Below, piece by piece: positions 9,755 through 22,140 of a stretch of DNA of 64,000 bases. The position numbers and the translations under genes are program-made. Every line of letters starts with the position of its first letter. Within the stretch, counting starts at the first letter, position 1. The DNA is from Amaranthus tricolor (taxonomy: Eukaryota > Streptophyta > Magnoliopsida > Caryophyllales > Amaranthaceae): the NCBI RefSeq assembly GCF_026212465.1, contig NC_080059.1, positions 11,214,311 through 11,278,310 on the forward strand, read 5' to 3'. The notes under the pieces were generated by a model. That model did not search any database. It was not told the origin of the DNA and saw only the letters and a list, made by a program, of their open reading frames with translations.

Positions 9755-12565
9755 TTAAATAGGAGTGAAGATGACAGTTGAATGATTGGCAATATGCAAA
9801 CTAAATTGCCCTCCTTTCTCACTCACATTAATCCTTTCTTCCCCTTTTGGAGGTTTCATCTCAAAATTACTCACCAATTTTGCTATTATCAACCCCAAAA
9901 TAGGCATAGCTAATACAATTCCAGGACAACTCCTCCTTCCTACACCAAACGGTAAGAACCTATAATCCACCTTTCCACCACCCACGGTTGTCGCATCAAC
10001 CCTAACTTCTTCCTCAAGAAACCTCTCAGGACGAAACTCTTGTGGGTCCCTCCACCACTCAGGGTTGTTACCCAACCACCACGCATTCACCACCACCTTC
10101 GATTCGCTTGGTATTAAATACCCACCAAGCTTAGCTTCTTGTAAGTTCATATGGGGTACTAATAAGGGTATAGGGGTGTGTAACCTTAGGGTTTCTTTTA
10201 TGGTTGCTTGTAAATAAGGTAATTCTTGGAGATTTGATTCTGTAACTGGGTTTTCTTTGAGAATTGTGGAGATTTCATGGCGGATTTTTTGTTGGATATT
10301 GGGGTGGTTTACTAGCTCAGCTATTGCCCATTCTATGGACCATAAAGTGGTTTCAATGGCGGCTACATTGATGTTTTCCACAATGTAGAGAACACTTTCC
10401 TCACTGATTTCTCCCTTCTTTTGGGCTTCAATTATGTAGTCTATTGCACAGCTTATCTTGTGCTTCTCTCCGTTTGCATCCATTATTTTCCTGTAAAACA
10501 CTTAATTTTGTCATTCTATAGAATATCCAACAATATTTACTCTAACGGCCTATTTGGTAAATGGTAATAAATTGTGGAAATAGTAATAGAAAATTAATGT
10601 AATTTTGGAGGAATATCTTTTGATAAAATTAATGGTCATGGTCATACTTCTTTAATAATCTCATTAGCTTCACAAAATTTATTCTAATGCGTTACCATAT
10701 GAACATATGGTATTGGATGGTAATTGAAAATTGTGAAGAAAAATCATTTTAAAATTTTTTTCTAATGATTAAACTTTCATCACCATGGGAATCACATGAT
10801 ACATATCATGAAAATTGACACTAAATATCATTGTCATTGCCACCATTTAGTACCGATAACCAAACGGACAGTAAAATTAAGAGCAACTAATGAACTTTCA
10901 GATATAAAGTGTATATAGTATGTGACTTTGTTTATTATATTTTAGGTTCGTTTTTGTCTTTTTAACTACCAAACACATAAAAAATGCTTGGCAATACACT
11001 TAATTGGTTGATTTTTAAGCTAAAATTTAAAGGTTATTATATGTATTTTTCAATTTCCTTTTGAATTTTTACCTATTTTTTATGGCCGAAAATCCACAAA
11101 TAATTTTTTACCAGACATTTTCATAACGATTAAGTTACCCGATTGGATTAAACTTCTAAGCTTATCGGCTAATATTTTAAACAAGCCAATAATTTTAGGT
11201 AATAGTCATTTATCAGCTAATATTTTAAACAAGCCAATAATTTTAGGTAATAGTCATTTATCAGCTAATATTTTAAACAAGCTAATAATTTTAGGTAATA
11301 GTCATTTGGTTAGAGGATCCATAGTATTTATATATACTCTTAAAAAATATTAGTTTCATAATTTCTATTAATATTTTCTAAAGAGGATCTTAATTTTGTA
11401 ATTGACTTTTAAAGAAAGTATAAAATATACTTTTTTGTGTTTATTATTTTGCATCTAGTGTAAAATAGTTGAAAATTAGTGAAAATAGAAATTGGGTTGC
11501 AGAATGAGACACAAAAAACAAGTAAATGATAGTAATGAGTAGTTAAAATAAAGAGAATATAAGTTTGTGTACGAGATCAAAAGAAGAAAAGTGGTAAAAC
11601 TACCGAAAAAGAAAATAGTGTAAAATTAATAAGACAAATTAAAATGAAAAACAGTGCAAAATGAGAGTGACATAGGGGTACCTTCTTTTCTGGACGTAGT
11701 AATTATTGAAGAAAGCCAGCCTTCTTTTTTGCAAGTCCCTACAGTTGTTCAAATATCCATTCAAAAATGGTCTAAGCAAAGGAATAAAATCTCCATAATT
11801 ATACTCAAAACTTTGAGCCAATCTACTCCTTTCAGAGTTAAACTTTGTCGCCTCCAAAAACTTAGGATCCTCCATACACTCAAAACATTCATCAAACATC
11901 ATCCTATACATTATATTATATAACATAAGTTGAAGCCTCTTTCTTATAACAAACCCTTCATTTTTTGCTTTAATACCAATTATTTGATCATTACCCTTTA
12001 AATCTCTTACAACTTTCTCCATTTCTTCCTCCCACATATGGCTATATGTATTCACAACTTTGTTAGTGAAGAATGGCAATGTCATTATCCGTCGCATTTT
12101 CCTCCAATGATCACCGTACACGGTGAAAACCATGTCTTTTCCGCCTCCGGTGAAGATGTCGAAGACGACATTGCTAGGACGCGATCCAAACTCTACCCCT
12201 TGTGCATGGAGGACAATATTTGCTAGCTCGGGGTTCGAAACCACTACCAGGTTTCGAACACCGAGTTTGAGGAGGAAGACGGAGCCATAGGTCTTGGAAA
12301 GGGCGGCTAAACGACGGTGATTGAGGTCGTTTCCTACTTGGAGCCAATTGCCAAAAATTGGAAGGGAGAATGGACTAGGAGGGGTATTTTGGGAATTTTG
12401 TGCATGGGAAGAGATAATAGAATGGACAAAGTATAATATGATGGGGACAAATATGGCAAGATATAGGGAAGTATGTTTTAAAGTTGTTGATATGGAAGTC
12501 AACATAAGGATGGAAAGTGTAAGAAAAATGAGATTTTTGACTAGATTATATTTTTGTGTTTCCAT
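9755..12565 (-). CDS. CYP73A: Cinnamate 4-hydroxylase, class II type (CYP73 family)
   Basis: Two exons, 12565-11682 and 10490-9755, join in phase at AG|G (Arg 295) across a GT-AG intron of 1191 bp to give 539 residues. C4H is the membrane-bound P450 that makes p-coumarate from cinnamate, the second step of phenylpropanoid synthesis, on the ER. Features seen: an N-terminal hydrophobic anchor (about residues 32-50), [33 protein letters not shown] CYP73 signature, [17 protein letters not shown]-helix AAIETT (338-343), ETLR (394-397), PERF (449-452) and heme loop [10 protein letters not shown] with Cys 483. Class I enzymes are about 505 residues; the longer N-terminus and the replacement of the usual LPPGP hinge by PPSPFSLP point to class II. 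No stop or frameshift was found. A TATA-like run lies 65-80 bases upstream. Confidence 0.95.
10545..10872. repeat. MITE-like element in the CYP73 intron
   Basis: Ends are roughly inverted: GGCCTATTTGGTAAATGGTA on the left, and TACCGATAACCAAACGGAC on the right. A second, diverged copy in opposite orientation lies at about 29060-29370 in an RPT2 intron, sharing blocks such as AATGTAATTTT followed by ATATCTTTT. It has no coding capacity. Superfamily not settled. Confidence 0.6.
11167..11308. repeat. 48-bp tandem repeat, three copies, in the CYP73 intron
   Basis: The unit GGCTAATATTTTAAACAAGC...TAGTCATTTATC recurs at 11167, 11215 and 11263 with only one or two changes per copy, so the expansion is recent. 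Confidence 0.95.
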
Positions 12566-12629
12566 ATTTGCCCTTGAGGGAGGTATTGTGAATGGTTGGA
12601 TACTTACAATTAGAGGGTGAATTAGTGTT

Positions 12630-12644
12630 TATATATATATATAG
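12630..12644 (-). promoter_or_regulatory. Likely TATA box of the CYP73 gene
   Basis: On the minus strand the sequence CTATATATATATATA lies 65-80 bases upstream of the ATG at 12565, a normal distance for a plant core promoter with a short leader. No other promoter element is claimed. Confidence 0.5.
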
Positions 12645-12659
12645 TCATATAGACAATGA

Positions 12660-13884
12660 GGTTGGCAAGAATAAGGAGTAGAGAAGTGTAAATTTAAGTG
12701 GGTTTAATTTCTAGGGGACAATCCAATGGGCTATTGATGGTTTTTATGGCAATGAATCAAGGTAGGAAGATGACTAAAAAGGAAATAATAATAATAATAC
12801 ATTTCAAATGGTAGAAAACTATTCCAGTATTTGGTAAGGTAGGTTGGTGAGTGGGATGGCTTCATTGTTATAATAATGCCACTAATTATTGTTTTGCTTT
12901 GTTGATGTCAAAAGTTAATTAGCAAATGTTAGCTAAGTCAAATTTTGTTCCTTAATGACACTATTTAATCCTCTATATGGTCAAAATTAATATTATAATT
13001 CATATCAATATCTACAGTAATTAAAAACAAATGTCATTATTTTTAAAAAATTTTCTATTGAATTACAATGGGAAGTTTGGGGGAAAAAGTTAGCAATTTA
13101 ACATGATTGATTCTGTAATTCCAAGCAATCTATCAAAGCAACACTTATTATTATATATAATTAATTAATTTTATCATGCAATATAATAAAAAAAAATTGA
13201 AAAATTTTTAAGGCCAGCTTCTTAAAAAGTCAAATAAATAATTAATAGCTGAGAAATATTTACGTGGTAGATACTTTTTAATAAATTATTATGGACTAAG
13301 AATGAAAGGAAAAGTTAAAGTTAAAATTTCAATCATTCATTAATATACTCTGCCAATATTTTTATACATTTTTTGCTTCAATTTAGGAAAAGTTTATGAT
13401 AATTTGGTTATTTGATAGGAATTTTATAAACAGTATTAAAAGTAACAATTAGATGCTGAAAAAAGCGATTAACATTAACATGATTGTCTGACAAAATAAT
13501 TGAGAGCTTAGAATATTTCTATGTTATTCAAAGAGTCGGTAGCATCAAGAAAGACTGTAGAATGGTTAATGGAGTGGAGTTTAGAATGTGTTTTGGTTGC
13601 TGCAGAATGTGTTTCGGTTGTTTAGGCTATTTGTGATGTGGCAAATTCCCGTGGGAAGCAGAGGGGTCTTTAAGGGTGTGCGAGCTGATCGACTGTATAG
13701 GACTTCTATTTTCTCCCGTTATACAAAAAAGTTAATAAAAAGAAATATATTTAACTTATTAATAAAATAAATATATTTACTTAAACAAGAGCAAAATAAA
13801 ATTAAGTTTTGCATAGGGCCCCAAAATTTTCAAGACGACTTTAGTGGGAGGAGTAGACGGAAGATTTTGTGAGCTGGATAAGTC
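12660..13884. other. AT-rich upstream region of CYP73, no gene seen
   Basis: No frame of note apart from a 60-codon chance ORF at 13588-13770. A near-duplicate phrase, AGAATGTGTTTTGGTTG and AGAATGTGTTTCGGTTG, occurs at 13582-13622. It probably contains the distal promoter of the CYP73 gene. Confidence 0.4.
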
Positions 13885-13892
13885 AGAGTACA

Positions 13893-14058
13893 CAGGGCCG
13901 ACCCTAAGGGTGCGCAATAGGGGTCGTCGCCCAGGACCCCATATTAAAAAAGTAAAATTAATGGTTGTAGAAGGTCCAAATAGGTTATAAATTGCAAAGG
14001 AAAATGGCCTTAATATGCTATTTCGTTCAGGGCTCCAAAATATCTAGGGTCGGCCCTG
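13893..14058. mobile_element. hAT-type MITE, 166 bp, intact ends and 8-bp duplication
   Basis: The ends are CAGGGCCGACCCTA and TAGGGTCGGCCCTG, a perfect 14-bp terminal inverted repeat. The flanks carry AGAGTACA on both sides (13885-13892 and 14059-14066). The CAGGG..CCCTG ends plus an 8-base duplication indicate the hAT superfamily. There is no coding capacity. Confidence 0.93.
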
Positions 14059-14719
14059 AGAGTACAATGTGATGGCCAGGAGAAAATAATCCTCAAAATT
14101 TATAGCAGGAATGAAAGATTGAGCACATGGAAAGATATGAAAAGAGAAAGCCTTTGGTTAAGATTGTTGCTAAAGATGATGAGAACACAATTAAGTCTTG
14201 TAGGGCTAAACTTTGTGTTGTGAATCTTGAAACTAAGCAAGGAATGTAAATGTGTTTTTTCTAAGGATATTCATGTGTGTTTGTTAAGTAGGTATATGTA
14301 GGAAATAAGTAGATGTTTATAATATTTAAAATAGATGTTTTCTAAATTGGATTATGCTTGTATTGAGTATGTATAATAGAATATAAAGTAGAAAGTGAAT
14401 AGTTATTGTATTCAAAGTAGAATTTAAGACCAATAAAAATAGAGAGATGTTAGAGAGAGCATTATGGAACCCTTGAAGCCTACGTCCTTAGTTTTTGGTA
14501 AATTGCCACCAATAACCATCCTGGTTCATGCCACCTCTAACCCTCCTTTACAACTACCTTCTCCCCCTTCCCAACCGCCATAATTATTTTCGTGCACCCG
14601 AATCGTAAATACAAAATATCCTTATAACTAGTGCTCTTCTTCTCCACTACCTACTTTCAATTTAACCCTTCATTTCTTTTTCCCCCTCCATGAAAACACT
14701 AATTATAAACTCAATGAAA

Positions 14720-15327
14720 AATGACAAGATGCTCTTATATGCAAGCTGGTGGGTAAATCCATCTCCGTGGATTTCTTCATAGACAAGGTACGGGCTTTGT
14801 GGAATTGCTCAAAAAAGCCACGTTATTCTCCAAGTTTGACCGTGGGTTCATCCTCATCAAGCCTTTTACCCCCACCGAACGTAACTGGATCCTCAACCAA
14901 GGTCCTTGGTTCCTCATGGGCTGCTATATGTCGACCCAGCCATTGACACCGAACTTCAACCCATCGAAGGCAGTGATTACCCACGTCCCTTGTTGGGTGC
15001 GCCTCCCTAGTCTTACTCTTGAGTTCTTGGATCTTAACCTACTTGTGGAGTTAGGTAACTGCTTGGGTAATACTTTAGATGTATCATTTAACATCTTCCC
15101 ACAAGAAAAAAGAAGCAAGTATATTCCTTCTTACTGACATTTCTAAGCCTTTGAAAGAAGACATTTGGATTGGTTCATTCCTTCAAAAGCTTGAGTGGGA
15201 TCCTATCCCTAACTTCTATGAAAGGTGCTCTAAATTTAAAGTGTTGCCATGTCTATTCTCATCCCATGAAGCTTTGCCACAAATGGTGGCCACAATAGCA
15301 AACCAGACTCCAGGTTCAAAAAAGTAA
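14720..15327 (+). pseudogene. LINE ORF1, DUF4283-type nucleic-acid-binding protein (broken)
   Basis: Overlapping plus-strand frames spell LVGKSISVDFFIDKVRALWN, then KATLFSKFDRGFILIKPF, LNQGPWFLMGCYM and VPCWVRLPSLTLEFLD, the DUF4283 order seen in ORF1 of plant L1 elements. This is followed by a stretch resembling the DUF4283-associated zinc knuckle region (KPLKEDIWIGSFLQKLEWDP, YERCSKFKVLPCLF). A frame change lies near 14790-14805 and another near 15110. The remaining 1.3 kb up to ORF2 is Pro/Ser-rich in its open frames, like the low-complexity tail of these proteins. Confidence 0.8.
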
Positions 15328-16643
15328 AGAAAAAATAAGAAAAAAAATAATAATAAAAGGTAAACAAACGTGGTGACCAACAGTTACTATCCAGGTTGAG
15401 TGTTGTTGTCTCCAAAAGCTTGAGTGGGTTTACTTAGGATGTTACCCCTGCTAAAGCTGCAACAACATTTACAGATGTTTCTGCTCTTGATATGGCTACC
15501 TCTGATAAAGAGTAATTAGCTTACCTAAAAAAAGTGGTTGCTTGCCTTCTCTTGAAATCCTATCCGCCTGCAATCTTACCTTTTTCATCAACCTCTCTGA
15601 TTTCTTTTCCCTTGATCTCATCTTCTTCCATCTTATCCCTACCCTTGTCTAAACCTATACTGCTTTACATACCTTCACTAACCTACCCCGATTTGGCACC
15701 TAATTTGAACCCTCCTTTTTTTCGTTACCAACTAGCTAGAATAAAATTTTCTATTACTTTTACTTTAACCCACCCTCCCTATTTTTTAGTTTCTTTTACT
15801 TTAACCCACCCTCCTTTTTTTACTCTCACATTTTATCTCCTGCTTCCCCTTATATCCTTTGCTGGTCTTTTTCTCCTACCTTCCTTATTACCTTCTGTCT
15901 TTCTCTCTTGGCTTTCTACCTATGAAGGACTTCAAACTGAATAATGGCTCAACCAAACATCTTCCCTTTTTTAAAATGAATCAACATTTCTCTCCCTCCA
16001 ATCCACCCTACAAACCCCAAAACATAACTTCCCCTTCACATGTTATTATGAAGCACCCAAAATCTGCTCCTTCTTGCATCAACCTTATGGAGAAACTGCA
16101 CCCTTGCTACCCAGATTTCAACCCCAATGACTGCTGGTTTTACATCAAGTCGGGGTCCCAATGGGACCGAGTGTCTCCAGCCATGATCCGACGGTTTATT
16201 GCTTGCCCCTCCATTGTGAATCACCCTTATACAGAAATGATGTTTGTTCCCAAAGGAAGCCCTCCAAACACCGAAAAAAGACATGCCCATCTCTCTACTA
16301 TAGACGACCTAGGATTCAATCCATTCTTAGGGAACGGTTGAGCAAATTGGCTCCTAAATATGCCCTCGCATTAGAAAGAAATTGTTCAGAAAGACCTATT
16401 GATTTTAGTGGATCCTGCGCCAATCTTCAGTCCATTCAGAGATTTCTTGAAATTGACTTCTCCATGTACAACTCTCAATATAGTAGAATACTCCAATGCT
16501 CTTCTTCACCCGGACTCAGACAAGAGCTCACACCAACTACAAATATCAGCCATATCGACATGTGGGGAGAACTGCCTCCCAATATGTTCCCTAAAGCTAC
16601 ACCAACTAACTGACACTTTCTTCAGCCTAGCTTGAACAAGGTG

Positions 16644-19600
16644 ATGCCTCAGGGAGCCCCTGTTCCTCCCCATGTGCTTTGGGAGCGAACAATGATCACT
16701 AATAGCTCCAACCCTATCTCCATCCTAGCGTGGAATGCCAGAGGTATTGCACGCCCTAGTTTTTGAGAAAATATCCAACACCCCATCTCAGCTCACAATC
16801 CAGCTGTCATTTACCTTTCTGAAAACTGCTACTCAACCTCCAAAATCGAAAAAATTATAGAAAATCTTCCTTATTCTGACTTTTTCTTGGCGGAACCTCA
16901 TGATTTTTCTGGTGGCATACTTCTAATCTGGGATAGCTCAAGAGTGTCATTCACTTCTCGCTCTAAGAATCTCCATGCCATTAATGGCATCCTTTAGGTA
17001 CTCACTTCTAACACTAGTATTTATCTGACCTCTATTTATGCTAGTATTAGCTTTGAGGATAGATTATTACAATGGAATGAATTTAGGAATATGGCCTCCA
17101 ATATGGGATATCCTTGGATTATGCTAGGAGACTTTAACCAAATTGCATACTCTAATAAGAAACTTGGTGGGAATCCCCCTTCCTTTTGGAGAATCGAAGC
17201 TTTTAGGGATTTTTGGGAAGACTGCAATCTCACGGATTTGGGTTGTAATGGTCTTAGGTTTACTTGGTCCAATATGAGAAGATCTATGCCTATTTTTCAA
17301 CACCTTGATCGAGCCCTTGCTTCACCCTCTCTCCTGGCTCTTTTTCCAAATGCAAAAGTGCTTAACCTACCCAAACTGATATCCGATCACTCTCCTATCC
17401 TTCTACACCTTAACCCTCCTTGGTCTAAACCCCCTCATAAGACCTTCAAGCTTGAACCTATGTGGTACCTTAACCCATCCTTTAAGTCCCTTGTTAATAT
17501 GTCTTAGTCTTCGACCTCTAACGCCTTCCTTACTAACCACCAATGTCTTACTCAGAAAATTGGCTCCTAGGCTGAGACCACCTTTGGAAACATCTTTAAG
17601 GAAAAATATCTTCTCAGAAAAAGGATTGCTGGCATTGAAAAGACCCTTGAATCTCACCCAAATTTTGCTAACCTTTGGAGTATCTTCCATAACCTTCATT
17701 CTAATCTGGACTCTACCCTCCTCAAGGAAGAAGAGTTTTGGAGCTCAAGAGCCAGAGACTCCTGGCTTCAGAGAGGAGATCGCAACACAGCCTTCTTTCA
17801 CCAATCTGTTCTTATCAAAAGAAAAAGAAATAGAATAGATTATATCCTTGTTGCCCAGGGCATACTAACCTTTGACCCCACTCTCATATCCAACATCTAT
17901 GGCACTCACTTTCTTTCTCTTTTCTCTTCCCAATCCATGGCTTCTCATCTCCTTCCCTACCCCTTTCCTAACCCTTCATTCTCAGTTGCATTTATCCCGT
18001 CTCTTTTCTCCCTCCCTGCTCTAAAATCCCCTGGTCCTGATGGCTACCATAGCCTTTTTTTACCATAGACATTGGTCAACCATTGAAACATCCCTTGTCT
18101 CTTTCGTCTAGCATACCTTGTCCACAGGTGAAATCAATCATACCTTTCTGGCCCTTATCCCTAAAACAAATCTCCCTTCTAACCCTAGTCAATTTCGGCC
18201 GATTAGCCTGTGTAACTCCATTTATAAGATCATCTCCAAAATCTTAGTCTCTAGGATTCGCCCTTTCCTCAACTTCCTTATTTCTCCCTTCCAAAATAGC
18301 TTCTTACCATGAAGGGGGACAGAGATCAACTTCCTTATTGCATCTGAAATCCTCCATTCCGTGCATGTCAAGGGTAGGATGAGCTTTTTTGCTCTAAAGC
18401 ATGATCTGAGAAAGGCTTACGACAATATTAAATGGGGCTTTATAAGGTCTTCCCATATCCATTATGGGTTTGATGACCCATCCAGTAAACTCATTATGAG
18501 TTGTGTGTCCTCCTCTTCCATATCTTTTTTAACCAACAGCATCCCTTCGACCCCTTTTTCTCCTTCTAGAGGGATTAGCCAAAGGGATTCTATCTCTCCC
18601 TACCTATTTATTCTTTGTATGGAGGCCTTGTCAAGGAAAATTGAAAACTCTATTAATTAAGGCCTTTAGAAACCCTTTTCCTTGAAAGGTAACAAAGCTT
18701 CTATTTCCCATCTTATGTTTGCAGACGACCTCATCCTTTTTGGAGAAGCTCACATAGATACTATCTCTTCTATTAAAGAAATCCTTCAAGATTTTAGTTC
18801 GGAATCTAGTTTGTTAGTAAACCCCAAAAAAGCACCCTCTGCTTCTCTAGAAATGCTTCTGATGAAATTAAGAAAGTCTTATCTGAACTCCTTTCCATTC
18901 CTGTCTCTGATTGCCTTGGACCTTACCTAGGCTTCCCTCTCCACTCTGCAAGAGATCACCCGGAAAATCTCTTATAGACTAGCCTCCTGGAAAACCAAGC
19001 TCCTTTCTAAAGTAGGACGCCTTGTCCTCATTAACTCAACTCTTAACTCCATCCCTTCCTATACTTCTTCCTGCATTAGGTTCCCTAAAGCCTTCAGTTC
19101 AAAGTCGATCAAATTATCAGAAACTTCTTCTGGGGATCCTCTTAATCTTCTCTAAAAAAAACTCCACTTGGTCGCTTGAAAATTCATCTCTACTCTTAAA
19201 ACCCTAGGGGGTCTGGAAATTAGATAAAATGACCTGGCTAACCAAATTGCATAACTCAAACTATGCTGGAAACTCCACTCCAGAAGATCCCTAGCCTCCA
19301 CCTGACACAAGGCCAAATACAAATGATTCTTCTTCCCCGACCTTTTAATTGGGGTTCTTATATCTGGAAAAATTTAGGTAAAATACGGGGTCTCTTCGGG
19401 TAATCGACCACCTGGAGTATAAGTTCATCCTCTAATCTCTCCCTTTGGTTCAACAATTGGTCCCAGATTGGTTCCCTTAGATCTATCCTTATTGGCCCTT
19501 TGCGTCTCTAGGATCTCACCCTATCTCTTAGAGACCTCTTGGCTAATAATCAATGGAACTTTTCGTGTATTTCCTACCCCCTACCGTCTTGGCTTATCAA

Positions 19601-20622
19601 TCACATCTCTGCTATTCCTATCTCAAAATAAGGTCCAGACCTGATGGTTTGTAACTTATCACAAGGGAAGTTTTTCAACGCCCATGACCTTCATTCCCGC
19701 CTTCATCATTCAAACACCCCCCCCCCCCTAAAAAAATTTCTATCTTCCTTTGGCAAATAGCCTGGGATGCTCTCTCCACTAGATGCACTCTTTACCACTG
19801 CTCCATCCTCTCCTCTTCCTATAGCCCTCATGTCCTTCCCTTGTTGAAACTTCTCTTTAATGTCTCAGAGACTGCTTAGTAGCCAAAGACTTTTGAATCA
19901 TTTGCTTTTCTGCCTTACCTATTATTTTTTTTCAATCTTGAGCTTCCTGCTTGGTTGGGACTTAAACCTAAGGTCCTCTTCTTACTATAACTCTATTCCT
20001 TGGCCAGCCTGGTTCAGCTTACTCTTTGGACCTTGTGGACAAACCATAACAATAAGGTTTTTTTCAAACCCAATTCCTCAACATCCTATTCTTTCAACCA
20101 CACCAAAACCTTAGCCTTAAACTTCTTCTATTCCCAACCTCTCTAGGGGGCATCCTGCCCCAAACCTCCTTGCATCTCCTGACATTGCCCCCCTTTAGGA
20201 ATTACTAATCCAAGTGGATGCTTTCTTCTCTCTGTATCATTGGGGTTGTATGCTTCTCTAGTACAGGGACTTTGCGTTCCTCCTTTGTCCTTTCGTCTAT
20301 GGCTCTTGATGCAAACATGGTTGAACTCCTCGCTATTATTATTATTGGTTTTATGGTGGCTAATCTACTCTCTTGGACCGAGTTTACTATCATTTCAGAT
20401 TCTAAAGTAATTGTGGATAGCTTTTCAAATTGTTCCTCTATTACAGATAGATATTCCTTTCTTGGTAGTTTTTGTAGGGATCTCCCAAGTTGGAATCTGA
20501 ATAAGGAAGTACGTCATGTCCTAGAAAGGAAGTTCACACAAAAGATTGCCTCTCACGCCAAGCGCAAACAGAGATTCTTTAGCAACTTAGACTCTTTAAG
20601 CTCACTGCCTCGCCAGTCTTAA
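16644..20622 (+). pseudogene. LINE ORF2: endonuclease, reverse transcriptase, RNase H (broken)
   Basis: Starting from ATG 16644 the frames show ISILAWNARGI (AP-endonuclease start), GYPWIMLGDFNQI with the catalytic D-N pair, GLRFTWSN, and SDHSPILL near 17380, the endonuclease end. Reverse transcriptase follows: FRPISLCNSIYKIISKIL (about 18196), KHDLRKAYDNIKW, GISQRDSISPYLFILCMEALS and MFADDLILFGEA (catalytic block; F-A-D-D in place of the usual YADD) at about 18716-18750. Near 19740-19830 lies a zf-RVT-like stretch. The last open frame (20218-20622) has ALDANMVELLAIIIIG and SDSKVIVDSF, the type-I RNase H signature. Stops occur at 16765 and many later points. Confidence 0.88.
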
Positions 20623-20822
20623 CAAATGAAGCTATCATTTTTAATTTTAGTTAGTTACTTCTTTGTCAAGATGTATCCTTAGATATTTTACTTGCTCCCG
20701 TAGTTTATCCTCCTCCACTGACTATGGAGGATCATGTGAACTGTGATTTCACTTATGATGTATCTTAACTGTTTTTAGCTTTATAATATGTTGCCTTATT
20801 TCCAATAAAAAAGTAGAATTTA

Positions 20823-21668
20823 CATGGTGTTTCTAATATTCAAAGTAGGTGATTATAATATCTATAGTATGTGTTTATAGTATTTATATTTGTTGTTTGT
20901 AGTATTCAAATTAGGCATTTATAATTTGTATATCAAGTGTTTACAATGTTTATAATAGATATATATAGTGTTTATAGTAGGTGTCTATAATATTCAAAGT
21001 AGATATTGTGTAAATGCAACATGCTTTTGTTGAGTATGATTGTATAAATGCATCTTACTTTTTTCATTCTTTGAGTGGTAGAGACTTGCAATATTTAGCA
21101 TATGTGTCATATATTTAATATTAGATGCTTGTGTTGATTATAATCTTATGAATGCAACATGATTTATATGATATATTTGTAATATGTGTTGAAATGTTGA
21201 TAAAGTTGTGTATACCAATTACAAATCTCATATATTTATGCATATTGGAAAAGATGAAATCAAGCTCATATTATTGAAATCAAGCTCATTGTTGCTCAAG
21301 TAACAAATGATGAAGAAATAGATTGAATTTGGTTGATTATTGAAGGTTAAGTTTGGAAAATTCCCTTATGAAATTATTCCTTTTTTGATTGCTCATTTTT
21401 ATCATTTGAATTACATTCAAAGTATTCCTAACAAGCTCGATAAGTGGTTCACATGCTGGATTTGTCTTTGAACCTAGCTAAACAAATTAGAACTAGGAAT
21501 AAATAGTAAAATTGAGTTTGATAAGTGGTTCACTAAGTCGGGGTTTATCTTTGAACCTATAATTCAAGTATAATTTGATTATTGAAAGTGTATAAAAAGT
21601 TAGGATTAATGTGATTAAACTGTGTTAATAACCCTAAATTAGATATGCTTTAATGGACTGATAAATAG
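20823..21668. repeat. AT-rich region with diverged short repeats, no gene
   Basis: The phrase TATTCAAAGTAGGTG with TTTATAGTATTTATA recurs several times between 20830 and 21010 with many changes. The same phrases occur just before the LINE at 14330-14420, showing that the LINE inserted into this repeat. 21010-21668 shows nothing further. Confidence 0.6.
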
Positions 21669-22140
21669 TAGGGGTGTTTAAAATCGGATATCAGGTCGAC
21701 TCGGATCTGGAAATCCGGATATCCGGTTATTCAAATACTTAAAAATGCGATCCGGTTCCGACCCGGTTTAAACCGGGTATCCGAAATGTAATATCTGAGA
21801 TATTATTAAAAAGTAATAAATAATTAATAATGTAAAATTTAGAAAATATAAACAAAATAATAAATTTATTAAGAAAATTATACGTTTAAAACTACAAAAA
21901 AAAGAGAAAAAATTAGGTTTAAATAAAATAAATAAATAAAATGAACTAAGATAAAAATAAAAAAAAAACCCCAAAAATTTAGGAATAGTTTTAATATAAA
22001 AAAATAATTGAATTTGGATTAAAACCGGGTACCCGATCCTGATTATCCGGTTTGTGAAAATCGGGTAAATTATCCGTTTTGGAAACCGGATACCGAATAA
22101 TCAGGATCGGATATTTCGGATCAAGTTTTTATGCACACCG
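21669..22140. mobile_element. Possible hAT-like non-autonomous element
   Basis: The left end TAGGGGTGTTTAAAATCGGA and the right end, read in reverse, CGGTGTGCATAAAAACTTGA, are similar. CGGATATCCGG and ACCGGGTA motifs repeat near both ends in opposite orientation, and the centre is very AT-rich. No target duplication was found, so the borders are approximate. Confidence 0.5.

Larger units (their letters stand above)
14427..20809 (+). mobile_element. L1-type LINE with RNase H domain, full length but decayed
   Basis: The 6.4-kb element is flanked by a 13-bp direct repeat, AAAGTAGAATTTA, at 14414-14426 and 20810-20822, as expected of target-primed insertion. Inside are an ORF1 with a DUF4283 domain, an ORF2 with AP-endonuclease, reverse transcriptase and a C-terminal RNase H, and a short A-rich 3' end (AATAAAA). 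Both ORFs contain several stops and frame changes, so the copy is dead. Because the duplication surrounds the whole unit, the element was probably not 5'-truncated. It landed in an AT-rich repeat stretch that continues on both sides. A run of 12 C lies at about 19720-19731. Confidence 0.92.

Noticed and set aside
11654..12620. Plus-strand frames of 60-99 codons
   Set aside because: They lie antisense to CYP73 exon 1 and are shadows of it.
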